A stretch of 64,000 bases of DNA, taken from positions 2,232,001 to 2,296,000 of the forward strand of contig NZ_AP018920.1 in NCBI RefSeq assembly GCF_003945385.1. The letters run 5' to 3'. Below are positions 16,652 through 25,246 of this stretch, piece after piece. The translations under genes and the position numbers were made by a program. Below the pieces are notes generated by a model. That model saw only the letters and a program-made list of their open reading frames with translations, searched no databases and was not told where the DNA came from. Origin of the DNA: Pseudonocardia autotrophica (lineage in GTDB: Bacteria > Actinomycetota > Actinomycetes > Mycobacteriales > Pseudonocardiaceae). Within the stretch, counting starts at the first letter, position 1, and each line of letters starts with the position of its first letter.

Positions 16652-18949
16652 TCAGGCGGTGGCCCGGCCCAGGGTGGCCCGGGTGTCCGGATGGTCGGCC
16701 GGCACGACCGCCGAGTACAGCGCCGTCCAGCACGACGGGCAGCTGTACTGCCGGAACACGATCGGTGCGTCGACGTAGTCGGCCGGGTCGGCGAGCATCT
16801 GCGGACCGGCGTCGCGCCCGGGACCCTCGTGCACCCCGACCGCGAGCGGCCCGTCGCCGGTGCCGAGCCCCTCGGCGCAGTGCCGGCAGGCGATCGTCCC
16901 GCCGGTGGTCTCGACGAGGTTGTCGTCGAGCCGGCGGGCCCCGGCCAGATCGACCGTCCCGGCGGGCGTCCCCTCCACCCGGGAGCGGGACCGGCGCTGC
17001 GCGCGCTGTCGTTCCCGCTCGGTGTCGGTGGCGGCGGGATCGACGCGTCCGGCCGCGTCGACCACCACGCCGTACACCTCGCGGGCGCCGTCCGCGGTGA
17101 CCCGCAGCTCGCGCAGGTCACGGGTGACCGCCCCGGGATCGCGGGCGAGCGGATCGCCGTAGCCGCCACCGCCCTGCCAGGTCATCGCGAAGACCTCGCC
17201 GGGCGCCAGGTAGCTCGACGCGTAGTTCTGGCCGGGCTCCAGGGTGTCGGACACCTCCGAGAGCTCGGTGGGCATCCGGCCGGCCGCGAACAGCTCGGCG
17301 ACCGTGGCGCCGCGGGCGACGACGTCGAGACCGCTGTTGCCGGGGTACCCGCCGGCGAGGCCGACGTTCTGCGCCACCGCCTTGCCCGCCGACGCCAGCA
17401 CCAGGCCCATCGGGACACTGGTGCCGTGCGGGGTCAGCGCCACCGAGGCGCCGACCCCGCCGCGCTGCCGGCCGGGCCCGCCGGTGTCGGGTTCCTCGCG
17501 CCGCCACAGGGTCAGCACGGGATAGAGGAACTCGGTCATCTCGACGTCCGGGATCCGCCCCATCGGGATGCAGAACAGGCCGCCGGTGTCCATCCCGTCG
17601 GCGTGCGGGCGGGCGCCGTAGCCGCCGGCCATCGGTTCCATGATGATCGACAGGAACGGGGCGGGCTGCTCGCCGCGCTCGTCGAGCCCGGCGATGACGG
17701 CGGTGTCCCAGGTGCCGCAGCAGGTGGCCTGCACGTTCTTGCCGAGCTCCAGGTCCCGGTCGAGCATCTGGGACAGGCACTCGGCGACCAGGCTGCCGGT
17801 CAGCCAGGCCGGCCCGATCGGGCCCCGCCCGACCGCGGCGGGGAAGGTCGCGTTGTTGATCGTTCCTTCCTCGGTGACCAGGTCGAAGCAGCGCATCAGT
17901 CCGCCCGCCGACCACGGGATGTCTCCGGCCAGGATCGGCAGCAGCGCGAGCATCACGCCGCCGCGCATGCCGGCGTAGGTGCAGTTGATGACGCCGGCCT
18001 GCGGGTCGGTGCCGGTGAAGTCGAAGCTGAGGTGGTCACCGGTCTTGGTGGTGGTGAGGGTGATCTTGTGCAGGTTCCGGTCGCCCTCGTGTGACTGGTC
18101 CTGGTAGCCGGTCGCCGACCAGCTGCCGTCGGGCAGTCCGGCGAGCTTGCCGCGCAGCCGGGACTCGGCGTCGGACATCATCCGCTTCATCACGGCCTTG
18201 ACGGTGTCCGCGCCGTACTGCGCGATGAGTGCGTGCAGGCGTTCGGCGCCGACGTTGTTGGCGCCGATCTTGGCCCGCAGGTCCAGGCCGACCAGCATCG
18301 GTACCCGGGATCGGCGGACCCACACGTCGGCGACGTCGCGCTGCAGCCGCCCGTCTCGGACGATCTTGACCGGTGGGGTGGGCAGCGACTCGGAGAACAC
18401 GTCCTGCGCGGCGGGGGAGAAGGAGCCGAGCCCGACGCCGCCCAGGTCCGGCTGGTGGGCGATCGCACTGGTCCAGGCGAAGAGCTTCCCGTCGTGGAAG
18501 ACCGGCTGGAAGACGATCACGTCGTTCTGGTGCAGGCCGCCGCCGACCCACGGGTCGTTGCACAGGAACATGTCGCCGGACTCGATACCGGGATTGTCGG
18601 CCCGGTTGCGCAGTGTCCAGTAGATGGCCAGGTCGACCGCGCCGACCAGCATCGTGTTGTAGAGGCCGACCTGGACCTCCTGGCCCAGCTCGTCGGAGAT
18701 GGCGAAGTCGAAGTCGTTGGCGTCGGTGACGATGGGCGAGCCGGACATGCGCTTGAGCGCCTCGCCCATCTCGTCGGTGACCGACCAGAGCCGGTGCCGG
18801 ATCACCTCGTAGGTGAGCGGATCGAGCGCCTCGACCTGCTCGTCGGTCACGGTGTGCGTCGGCAGCGCCGAGGGCAGCGAGCGGGCCAGCTCCTCGGGAT
18901 CGACGGGGCGGCTCGAGAACGCCTCGGAGCCGGGGACGGGCATGGTCAT
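16652..18949 (-). CDS. Hydantoinase B / oxoprolinase family protein with C-terminal zinc-ribbon-like domain
   Basis: 765 residues. Residues ~40-600 are a HyuB/oxoprolinase B domain (DPLTYEVIRHRLWSVTDEMG, FLCNDPWVGGGLHQNDV, EPMAGGYGARPHADGMDTGG, QGGGGYGDPLARDP). The last ~90 residues add two Cys pairs, Cys688-x2-Cys691 and Cys737-x2-Cys740, a pattern resembling the small zinc-binding gamma subunit of acetone carboxylase. HyuA/HyuB pairs hydrolyse hydantoin-type rings with ATP, or, in acetone and acetophenone carboxylases, carboxylate ketones; the fused Cys domain favours a carboxylase-like role. Overlaps hyuA by four bases. Confidence 0.88.
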   Translation of the reverse strand: MTMPVPGSEAFSSRPVDPEELARSLPSALPTHTVTDEQVEALDPLTYEVIRHRLWSVTDEMGEALKRMSGSPIVTDANDFDFAISDELGQEVQVGLYNTMLVGAVDLAIYWTLRNRADNPGIESGDMFLCNDPWVGGGLHQNDVIVFQPVFHDGKLFAWTSAIAHQPDLGGVGLGSFSPAAQDVFSESLPTPPVKIVRDGRLQRDVADVWVRRSRVPMLVGLDLRAKIGANNVGAERLHALIAQYGADTVKAVMKRMMSDAESRLRGKLAGLPDGSWSATGYQDQSHEGDRNLHKITLTTTKTGDHLSFDFTGTDPQAGVINCTYAGMRGGVMLALLPILAGDIPWSAGGLMRCFDLVTEEGTINNATFPAAVGRGPIGPAWLTGSLVAECLSQMLDRDLELGKNVQATCCGTWDTAVIAGLDERGEQPAPFLSIIMEPMAGGYGARPHADGMDTGGLFCIPMGRIPDVEMTEFLYPVLTLWRREEPDTGGPGRQRGGVGASVALTPHGTSVPMGLVLASAGKAVAQNVGLAGGYPGNSGLDVVARGATVAELFAAGRMPTELSEVSDTLEPGQNYASSYLAPGEVFAMTWQGGGGYGDPLARDPGAVTRDLRELRVTADGAREVYGVVVDAAGRVDPAATDTERERQRAQRRSRSRVEGTPAGTVDLAGARRLDDNLVETTGGTIACRHCAEGLGTGDGPLAVGVHEGPGRDAGPQMLADPADYVDAPIVFRQYSCPSCWTALYSAVVPADHPDTRATLGRATA

Positions 18950-21081
18950 GAGGAGCTCCCTGCCGGGGCGGTGGTGCGGATGGTGAGACCGCCGAGACGG
19001 TCGACGGTGCCGGTGGTCCCCCCGGGCACGACCACGGTGGTCGTCGGGACCTCGACGATCGCCGGACCGGGCAACACGTGCCCGGCCCGCAGCGCGCGGT
19101 AGTCGTAGACGTCGGTCTCGACGTAGCCGATCCGGGCGTCCAGCTGCACCGGCCTGCTCCCGGTCCTGGCCTCGGCCGGATCGGTCGACGCGGCCGGTTC
19201 GAGCTCGGGCAGGTCCGGGCTGAACTCCAACACCCCGACGCCACGGACCCGGAACGTGATGGCCTGGATGCCGGCCTCGCGGAATCCGGCGTCGGCGCCG
19301 AACCGCTCGGCATAGCGCTGCTCGAATGCGGCGGCGGCGGCCTCGACCGCGGCGGTGTCCAGCTGCCCGTCCGCGACCGGGGCGGTGACCTCGGCCAGCT
19401 GCATCGTGTACCGCATGTCGATCTCGCGGTGCAGCTCCACCCGGTCGAAGCTCAGGCCCTGGCGGGCCAGGCCGTCGCGCACCTTCGCCTCCAGCTCGGC
19501 GAAGTTCCGCTCGGCCCGCTGCGGATCGAACGGAACCGACAGCGGATCGGAGAGCTCCGCGGCGAGCACGATGTCCGAGGAGGCCAGTCCGAACGCGGAG
19601 AACGCCGACGCCACCGGCCCGAGCGGGACGACGACCTCCGCGGCCCCGACCTCGGCGGCGTAACCGGCGCAGTGCGCGGGTCCGGCACCGCCGAAGGCAT
19701 AGACCACGAAGTCACGGGGATCGTGCCCGGCCTCGACGACGGTCTTGCGCAGCAGGTCACCGGTCTGCGCGTTCTGCACGGTGTAGATGGCCGCGGCGGC
19801 CTGTTCGACGGTGAGCCCGAGGGGTTTGGCGATCCGGGTCTCGATCGCGGCCCGGGCGAGTTCCAGCGAGAGCGGCTTGCGGCCGCCGAGCAGGCCCCGC
19901 TCGGGCAGGATGCCGAGCACCAGGTTGGCGTCGGTGTTGGTCGGTTCGGTGCCGCCGTTGCCGTAGCAGGCCGGTCCGGGGACGGCCTGTGCGCTGGCCG
20001 GCCCGATCCGCAGGTTCTGTCCGGCGTCGAGCCAGGCGATGGCGCCGCCGCCGGAGCCGATCGCCTCCACCCGCAGCGTGGGGACGTTGACGGGGTGGTG
20101 ATTGATGATCGTGGTGGTGTCGCGGACCGGCTCGCCGTCGACGACCAGCCCGGCCAGGAACGTGGTGCCCCCGACGTCGGTGGCGATGATGTTGCGGTGG
20201 CCGAGCCTGCGGCCCAGCGCGACCGACCCGACGACGCCGCCGGTGAGCACCGACCCGACCGTGCTGATCGCCGAGGCGGGGGCCTGCGCGGCGGCGATCG
20301 CGCCACCGTTGGACTGCATCACCAGCAGCGGGCCCGCGAGGTCGTTCTCGCGCAGGGCGGTCTCCAGGGTGTGCAGGTAGTCGCGCAGGCCGGGACCGAT
20401 CTGGGTGCTCATGATCGTGGTGGCGTTGCGGGCGAACTCCCGGATCCGCGGGCTGACCTCCGACGACAGCGCGACGAAGAGGTCCGGGTCCTGTTCGGCG
20501 ACCAGCTCGCGCAGCCGCTGCTCGTGCACCGGGTTGCGGAACGACCACAGCAGCGAGATCGCGATCGCGCGGACCCCGTCGTCGAGCAGGGCCCGGATCG
20601 CGGCCCGGGCGCCGTCCTCGTCGAGCGCGACGACGACGTTGCCGTCCCGGTCGATCCGCTCGGTCACCTCCAGCGCGTGCCGCTTCGGGATCAGGTGGTG
20701 GTCCTTGGCCTGGCCGAGTACGTTCTGCAGCTCGTGCGGGGACCGGCCGAGGTACCGGCCCTCGACGTTCATGATGTAGATCGAGTCCCGGTGCCCGCGG
20801 GTGGTCAGGAAGCCGACCGGTGGCACGTCCCGCATCACCAGCGCGTTCAGCGAGGACGTCGTGCCGTGTGCGATGTGGTGGGTGTCGGCCAGCATCTCCG
20901 GCAGCGTCCGGCCCAGCTGCTCGGCGAGCAGCGTCAGCACGTCCAGCACACCGCGGGAGTAGTCGGGCGGGGTGGACGGGGACTTCGCGGCGAGCACGGT
21001 CGCCGTGCCGTCCCCGCGGTCGTCGTCGAGGACGGCATCGGTGAACGTGCCGCCCACGTCCACGCCGATGACGTAGGCCAT
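18946..21081 (-). CDS. Hydantoinase A / oxoprolinase family ATPase subunit
   Basis: 711 residues, full length for HyuA. The N-terminus VIGVDVGGTFTDAVLDDDRG is the ATP-binding phosphate loop of the actin/hexokinase-like fold; DTHHIAHGTTSSLNALV, STVGSVLTGGVVGSVALGR, ATDVGGTTFLAGLV (second phosphate motif) and YAFGGAGPAHCAGYA are further family hallmarks. It phosphorylates the substrate (ring amide or ketone enol) with ATP in complex with the HyuB partner coded immediately downstream. Its promoter faces that of the FAD monooxygenase gene across a shared operator region. Confidence 0.92.
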   Translation of the reverse strand: MAYVIGVDVGGTFTDAVLDDDRGDGTATVLAAKSPSTPPDYSRGVLDVLTLLAEQLGRTLPEMLADTHHIAHGTTSSLNALVMRDVPPVGFLTTRGHRDSIYIMNVEGRYLGRSPHELQNVLGQAKDHHLIPKRHALEVTERIDRDGNVVVALDEDGARAAIRALLDDGVRAIAISLLWSFRNPVHEQRLRELVAEQDPDLFVALSSEVSPRIREFARNATTIMSTQIGPGLRDYLHTLETALRENDLAGPLLVMQSNGGAIAAAQAPASAISTVGSVLTGGVVGSVALGRRLGHRNIIATDVGGTTFLAGLVVDGEPVRDTTTIINHHPVNVPTLRVEAIGSGGGAIAWLDAGQNLRIGPASAQAVPGPACYGNGGTEPTNTDANLVLGILPERGLLGGRKPLSLELARAAIETRIAKPLGLTVEQAAAAIYTVQNAQTGDLLRKTVVEAGHDPRDFVVYAFGGAGPAHCAGYAAEVGAAEVVVPLGPVASAFSAFGLASSDIVLAAELSDPLSVPFDPQRAERNFAELEAKVRDGLARQGLSFDRVELHREIDMRYTMQLAEVTAPVADGQLDTAAVEAAAAAFEQRYAERFGADAGFREAGIQAITFRVRGVGVLEFSPDLPELEPAASTDPAEARTGSRPVQLDARIGYVETDVYDYRALRAGHVLPGPAIVEVPTTTVVVPGGTTGTVDRLGGLTIRTTAPAGSSS

Positions 21082-21159
21082 GACTCACGCTCCTTCGCGT
21101 GGTGGGGGCCGCGGACGCCGGGCCGGGGCCACAGGGCGTCGCGGTGCTGACGGAGGCGT

Positions 21160-21188
21160 AGGTTATTCAACGATCGAGATGAGCGCAA
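21160..21188 (-). promoter_or_regulatory. Promoter for hyuAB operon
   Basis: On the minus strand: -35 TTGCGC (complement of 21183-21188), 17-base spacer, -10 TAACCT (complement of 21160-21165), giving a leader of about 75 bases before the hyuA start at 21081. Its -35 overlaps the inverted repeat 21185-21207. Confidence 0.6.
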
Positions 21189-21207
21189 GGCTTGACGAGA
21201 GCCTTGC
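21185..21207. promoter_or_regulatory. Operator-like inverted repeat over both -35 boxes
   Basis: GCAAGGCT (21185-21192) and AGCCTTGC (21200-21207) are perfect complements with a 7-base centre. The repeat covers the -35 regions of both divergent promoters, so one bound regulator could control both operons. Confidence 0.65.
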
Positions 21208-21220
21208 CGTATCGTCGAAT
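21192..21220 (+). promoter_or_regulatory. Promoter for FAD monooxygenase operon
   Basis: -35 TTGACG at 21192-21197, 17-base spacer, -10 TCGAAT at 21215-21220; transcription would begin near 21227, upstream of the ribosome site GGGAGG at 21245-21250. It runs back to back with the hyuA promoter, with only three bases between the two -35 boxes. Confidence 0.6.
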
Positions 21221-21228
21221 ACTCGACG
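21213..21228. promoter_or_regulatory. Palindrome CGTCGA-N4-TCGACG, likely TetR box
   Basis: Six-base arms at 21213-21218 and 21223-21228 flank a 4-base centre and overlap the -10 and start point of the FAD monooxygenase promoter. The same architecture (CGTCAA-N4-TTGACG) occurs at 25972-25987 next to the cluster's TetR gene. Confidence 0.6.
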
Positions 21229-21255
21229 TACATGTCAGAACGTCGGGAGGTCGTG

Positions 21256-22803
21256 ATGCAGTTACGCCGAGTCGCGGTGCTGGGCGGAGGGCCGGGCGGC
21301 CTCTACACCGCACGACTGGTGAAGCTGGCACATCCGTCGTGCGAGGTGGTCGTGCACGAGCAGGGCCCGGCCGACGCGACCTTCGGGTTCGGCGTCGGAC
21401 TCGCCGCGGGTACCCAGCGCAAGCTCGCCGCGGCTGACCCGGACAGCCTGCGCGACATCGTCTCCGCCGGGCACCGGCACGACATGACGATGCAGGTCGG
21501 CGGGGCGATCGCGCGGGTGCACAACGACCGGCTGGTCGGGATCGCCCGCACCGAGCTGCTCGCGATCCTGCAGCGGCACGCGGAGAAGGCCGGCGTCGAG
21601 CTGGAGTTCGGGGCCCGCCGCGGCGTCGACGACCTCGACGCCGATCTGGTCGTCGCCGCCGACGGGGTGAACAGCGTGACCCGGCGCGAGGGCCCGTTCG
21701 GCGAGGACGTCGGGCTGGGCCGCGGCCTCTACCTGTGGGGCGGCGCCGAGTTCGCGATGCCCGACGCCGTCTTCGCCCCGCAGACCACCGAGCACGGCAC
21801 CTTCGTCACGCACGCCTACCCGTACTCGGGCGGGCGGAGCACGTTCCTGGTCGAGACCGACGAGGCGACCTGGCGGCGGGCCGGGTTCGACGTGTCCACC
21901 GCGGCCACCCCGCCGGACGGTTCCGACGAGACCTCGCTGCGCTACCTGGAGCAGGCCTTCGCCGGGCAGCTGCGCGGGCATCGGCTGATCGGCAACCGCA
22001 CCCGCTGGCTGCGCTTCCGGACCGTGCACTGTGCACGGTGGACCGCGGGCCGGGTCGCGCTGCTCGGCGACGCCGCGCACACCGCGCACTTCTCCATCGG
22101 CTCGGGCACCAAGCTGGCGATGGAGGACGCGATCGGCCTGGTCGAGGCGCTGGCCGGGGCGGACGACCCGACCGCCGCGTTCGCCCGGTACGAGTCGGTC
22201 CGCCGGCCAGCGGTGGAACGGCTGCAGGAGCTCGCCCGGCGCAGCAGGCTGTGGTGGGAGTCGTTCCCCGCGCGTACCCATCTCCCGGTGGACCGGCTGA
22301 TGGTGGCGTACATGACCCGGGCCGGGAACGTGCCGCTGGACCGGTTCGCCGAGACCGCCCCGGACGTCGTCGGCCGCGCAGTCGCGGGTTACGCGGCGGA
22401 GTCCGGCAGCCCCCCGGTGCCCGACGACGGCCGGCCGGTCACCGACCGGGTGCTGGACCAGCCGCTGCGCCACGACGACCTCGATCTCGGGTCCCGCGCC
22501 GCGCCGCCGGGAACCGCCCTGCATCCGGTCGAGGTCGCCCTCACCGACCCGTGGGACGCACCGGGCGACGCGCTGCTCGACGACGCCCGCGCGGCACGTG
22601 CCCGCGGCGCGGTCGGCTTCCGGCTCACCGGTGACGGCGACCGGCCGTCCGTGCTCACCCGGCTCGACCTGGCCGAGCGGATCCGTACCGAGGTCGGCGG
22701 GCTGGTCGTGGTGGACGCGCCCGCCGGACTGCGCGACGATCTCGCCGCCGCGCTGGTGTCCGGCCGGACCGACCTGGTGAACCCGATCGAGGAGCCGGCA
22801 TGA
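21256..22803 (+). CDS. FAD-dependent monooxygenase, salicylyl-CoA 5-hydroxylase-like
   Basis: 515 residues from the ATG at 21256, chosen for GGGAGG five bases upstream; an ATG at 21232 would sit almost on the predicted start point of the transcript. FAD-binding GGGPGGLYTARL near the N-terminus, a second nucleotide motif DLVVAADGVNS, and RVALLGDAAHTAH place it among class A flavin hydroxylases, closest in style to salicylyl-CoA/2-aminobenzoyl-CoA hydroxylases. The last ~110 residues (HPVEVALTDPWDAPGDALL, then VLTRLDLAERIRTEVGG and SGRTDLVNP) resemble the end of the Old-Yellow-Enzyme barrel that follows the hydroxylase in the bifunctional forms, but most of that barrel is missing. Overlaps the ligase gene by four bases. 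Confidence 0.85.
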   Translation: MQLRRVAVLGGGPGGLYTARLVKLAHPSCEVVVHEQGPADATFGFGVGLAAGTQRKLAAADPDSLRDIVSAGHRHDMTMQVGGAIARVHNDRLVGIARTELLAILQRHAEKAGVELEFGARRGVDDLDADLVVAADGVNSVTRREGPFGEDVGLGRGLYLWGGAEFAMPDAVFAPQTTEHGTFVTHAYPYSGGRSTFLVETDEATWRRAGFDVSTAATPPDGSDETSLRYLEQAFAGQLRGHRLIGNRTRWLRFRTVHCARWTAGRVALLGDAAHTAHFSIGSGTKLAMEDAIGLVEALAGADDPTAAFARYESVRRPAVERLQELARRSRLWWESFPARTHLPVDRLMVAYMTRAGNVPLDRFAETAPDVVGRAVAGYAAESGSPPVPDDGRPVTDRVLDQPLRHDDLDLGSRAAPPGTALHPVEVALTDPWDAPGDALLDDARAARARGAVGFRLTGDGDRPSVLTRLDLAERIRTEVGGLVVVDAPAGLRDDLAAALVSGRTDLVNPIEEPA

Positions 22804-24473
22804 GCGTGCACCGGGGCGGCGGCACCGCCCGCTGGGGCGGGGCACTGGTCGGCTTCGACCCGGAGCGCGCCGGTGCCTACCGGGCTGCCGGGTTGTGGGG
22901 CACCGCGACGATCCCGCAGGAGCTGCACCGGGTCGCGCTCGCGCACCCGGACCGGGACGCGGTGGTGGCGCCCGGCGCGCGCCTCAGCTATCGCGAGCTG
23001 GACCGGCGCAGCGACCTGATCGCGGCCGGGCTTCTGCGGACCGGGCTGGAGCCCGGCGATCCGGTGCTGTTCCAGGTGCACAACACCGCGGCCGCCGTCG
23101 TCGCCTGGTACGCGGTGCTCAAGGCGGGCCTGGTGCCGGTGGCGACACTGGCCGCGCACCGGGCGCACGAGATCGGCGAGATCAGCAGGCGGGTCGGTGC
23201 GGTCGCGCACCTGGTCGAGGCCGGCGGAAAATTCGACCTGGCCGGGTTCGCCGTCGAGCAGGCCCTCGACCACCCCACCCTGCGATACCTGCTGGTCATC
23301 GGTGACGATCCGCGCGGGACCGGGCTGGACGCGCTCGCGGTGACCGATCCGTCGGCGGCCCGGGAGCTGGTCGCCGGGATCCAGGACCGGATCGATCCCG
23401 ACGACGTCGCCGTCCTGCAGCTCTCCGGCGGCACCACCGGGGTGCCCAAGGTGATCCCGCGCCGGCACGCCGAGTACTGGTACAATGCCGCGGCCTACGC
23501 GGAGTCCTGGGGCTGGACCCCGGACACCCGGGTCGCGCACCTCATCCCGGTGATCCACAACGCCGGTGTGGTCTGCGCCGTGCACGGTCCGCACAGCGTC
23601 GGCGCCGCGCTGGTGCTCGGGCCGCCCGATCTCGATGTGTCGCTCCCGCTGATGGCGGACGAGCGGGTCACCCACGTGCTGTTCGGGCACGGCCACTTCG
23701 GTGCGGTCGACCATCCCGGGTTCGCCGGCGCCGCGGTCGCACTGGAGCAGGTCGTGCTGTCCGGATCCAAGGTGCCGCCCGCGCTGTTCGACCGGCTGGA
23801 GGAGCTCGGGCTGTGGTCGGGCCAGCTGTTCGGGATGGGGGAGGGGCTGTTCCTCACCACCCGGCCCGGCGCGCCGCGCGCGGCCAGGGCGGAGACGGTC
23901 GGTACGCCGCTGTCCCCGCACGACGAGATCCGGATCCTCGAACCCGGCACCGAGGACCCGGTGGCCGACGGCGGGACCGGCGAGCTGTGCTGTCGCGGCC
24001 CCTACACACTGCCCGGCTACCTGGCCGCGCCGGAGCACAACGGGCGCGCCTTCACCTCCGACGGCTTCTACCGCACCGGTGATCTCGCGGCGCTGCGCAC
24101 GATCGACGGCGATCGGTTCGTCTCGATCGAGGGGCGCATCAAGGACGTCATCAACCGCGGCGGCGAGAAGATCAATGCCGAGGAGATCGAGCTGCTCCTG
24201 CTGCGTCACCCGCGGATCCGCGCGGCCGCCGTGGTCGCGATGCCCGACCGCAGGCTCGGTGAGCGGACCTGCGCCTACGTCGTCGTGGACGGCGAGGAGC
24301 TGACCCTCGACCAGGTGCGTGCGCACTTCGCGGGGCTCGGCGTGGCCACCTTCAAGTGGCCGGAGCGGATCGAGCACCGGCCCGAGATCCCGCGCACCGG
24401 CGTGGGCAAGACCGACAAGAAGCGCCTGCATGCCGAGATCGTCGCGATCGTGGCAACGGAGGAGACCGCATGA
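22800..24473 (+). CDS. Aryl-acid AMP ligase (2,3-dihydroxybenzoate/salicylate-AMP ligase-like)
   Basis: 557 residues of the ANL adenylate-forming superfamily. Motif A3 is LQLSGGTTGVPKVIPR, A5 lies at LFGMGEGLF, A7 at FYRTGDLA, A8 at RIKDVINRGGEKINAEEIE, and the A10 catalytic Lys in PRTGVGKTDKKRL. VIHNAGVVCAVHGP and the GMGE segment resemble EntE/DhbE-type aryl-acid ligases. It should activate an aromatic acid as its adenylate or CoA thioester, giving the substrate for the hydroxylase coded immediately upstream, as in salicylate breakdown through salicylyl-CoA. Coupled by ATGA overlaps on both sides. Confidence 0.87.
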   Translation: MSVHRGGGTARWGGALVGFDPERAGAYRAAGLWGTATIPQELHRVALAHPDRDAVVAPGARLSYRELDRRSDLIAAGLLRTGLEPGDPVLFQVHNTAAAVVAWYAVLKAGLVPVATLAAHRAHEIGEISRRVGAVAHLVEAGGKFDLAGFAVEQALDHPTLRYLLVIGDDPRGTGLDALAVTDPSAARELVAGIQDRIDPDDVAVLQLSGGTTGVPKVIPRRHAEYWYNAAAYAESWGWTPDTRVAHLIPVIHNAGVVCAVHGPHSVGAALVLGPPDLDVSLPLMADERVTHVLFGHGHFGAVDHPGFAGAAVALEQVVLSGSKVPPALFDRLEELGLWSGQLFGMGEGLFLTTRPGAPRAARAETVGTPLSPHDEIRILEPGTEDPVADGGTGELCCRGPYTLPGYLAAPEHNGRAFTSDGFYRTGDLAALRTIDGDRFVSIEGRIKDVINRGGEKINAEEIELLLLRHPRIRAAAVVAMPDRRLGERTCAYVVVDGEELTLDQVRAHFAGLGVATFKWPERIEHRPEIPRTGVGKTDKKRLHAEIVAIVATEETA

Positions 24474-25246
24474 CCACCGCCGTCCGCCGGATCGGGCTCG
24501 TCGTCCCGAGCTCGAACGTCACCGTGGAGACCGAGATCCCGGCCCTGCTGGCCCGGCACTCCACCGCCCGGTTCTCCTTCCACTCCAGCCGGATGCGCAT
24601 GCACACCGTCTCCCCGGAGGAGCTGCGGGCGATGAACGCGCAGCGCGAGCGCTGCATCGACGAGCTGGCCGACGCCGGTGTCGACGCCCTGCTCTACGCC
24701 TGCCTGGTCGCGTTGATGGCGCAGGGGCCGGGGGAGCACCGGCGGGCCGAGTCCGCCGTCACCGAGCAGCTGGCCGCGGCCGGGCAGAGCCCCGCCGTGC
24801 GGTCCAGCGCGGGGGCACTGGTCGAGGCGCTGAGCGCGCTCGGCGCCCGCCGGATCGTGCTGGTGACGCCGTACCTGCGGCCACTGGCCGAGCAGGTCGT
24901 CGGGTACCTGGAGGCCGAGGGGTTCGAGGTCGCCGACTTCGCGGCGCTGGAGGTCGGTGACAACGCCGCGGTCGGTGCGATCCCGGGCGAGCGGGTGCTG
25001 GCCGCCGCCCGCGGCCTGGACCGCTCCACCGCCGACGCCCTGGTGATCTCGGCCTGCGTCCAGATGCCGTCGCTGGATCTGGTCGCGCCGGCCGAGCGGG
25101 AGTTCGGCCTGCCGGTGCTCTCGGCGGCGACGGCGGGTGCCTACTCGCTGCTGCGCGCACTCGGGGAACCGCCGGTGCTGCCGGGCGCCGGGAGCCTGCT
25201 CGATCCGGTGGGCGGTGCACCCCACCTCTACGATCGGGCGCCATGA
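24470..25246 (+). CDS. Maleate isomerase / Asp-Glu racemase superfamily protein
   Basis: 258 residues. Start RIGLVVPSSNVTVETEIP is the maleate cis-trans isomerase/arylmalonate decarboxylase N-terminus. Two cysteines sit where the family's catalytic pair is expected: YACLVALM near residue 80 and ISACVQMPSLD near residue 195. Maleate isomerase converts maleate to fumarate at the end of nicotinate-type and some gentisate-type routes, which fits a ring-cleavage cluster. An arylmalonate-decarboxylase-like activity cannot be excluded. Overlaps the ligase stop and the TetR start. Confidence 0.85.
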   Translation: MTTAVRRIGLVVPSSNVTVETEIPALLARHSTARFSFHSSRMRMHTVSPEELRAMNAQRERCIDELADAGVDALLYACLVALMAQGPGEHRRAESAVTEQLAAAGQSPAVRSSAGALVEALSALGARRIVLVTPYLRPLAEQVVGYLEAEGFEVADFAALEVGDNAAVGAIPGERVLAAARGLDRSTADALVISACVQMPSLDLVAPAEREFGLPVLSAATAGAYSLLRALGEPPVLPGAGSLLDPVGGAPHLYDRAP

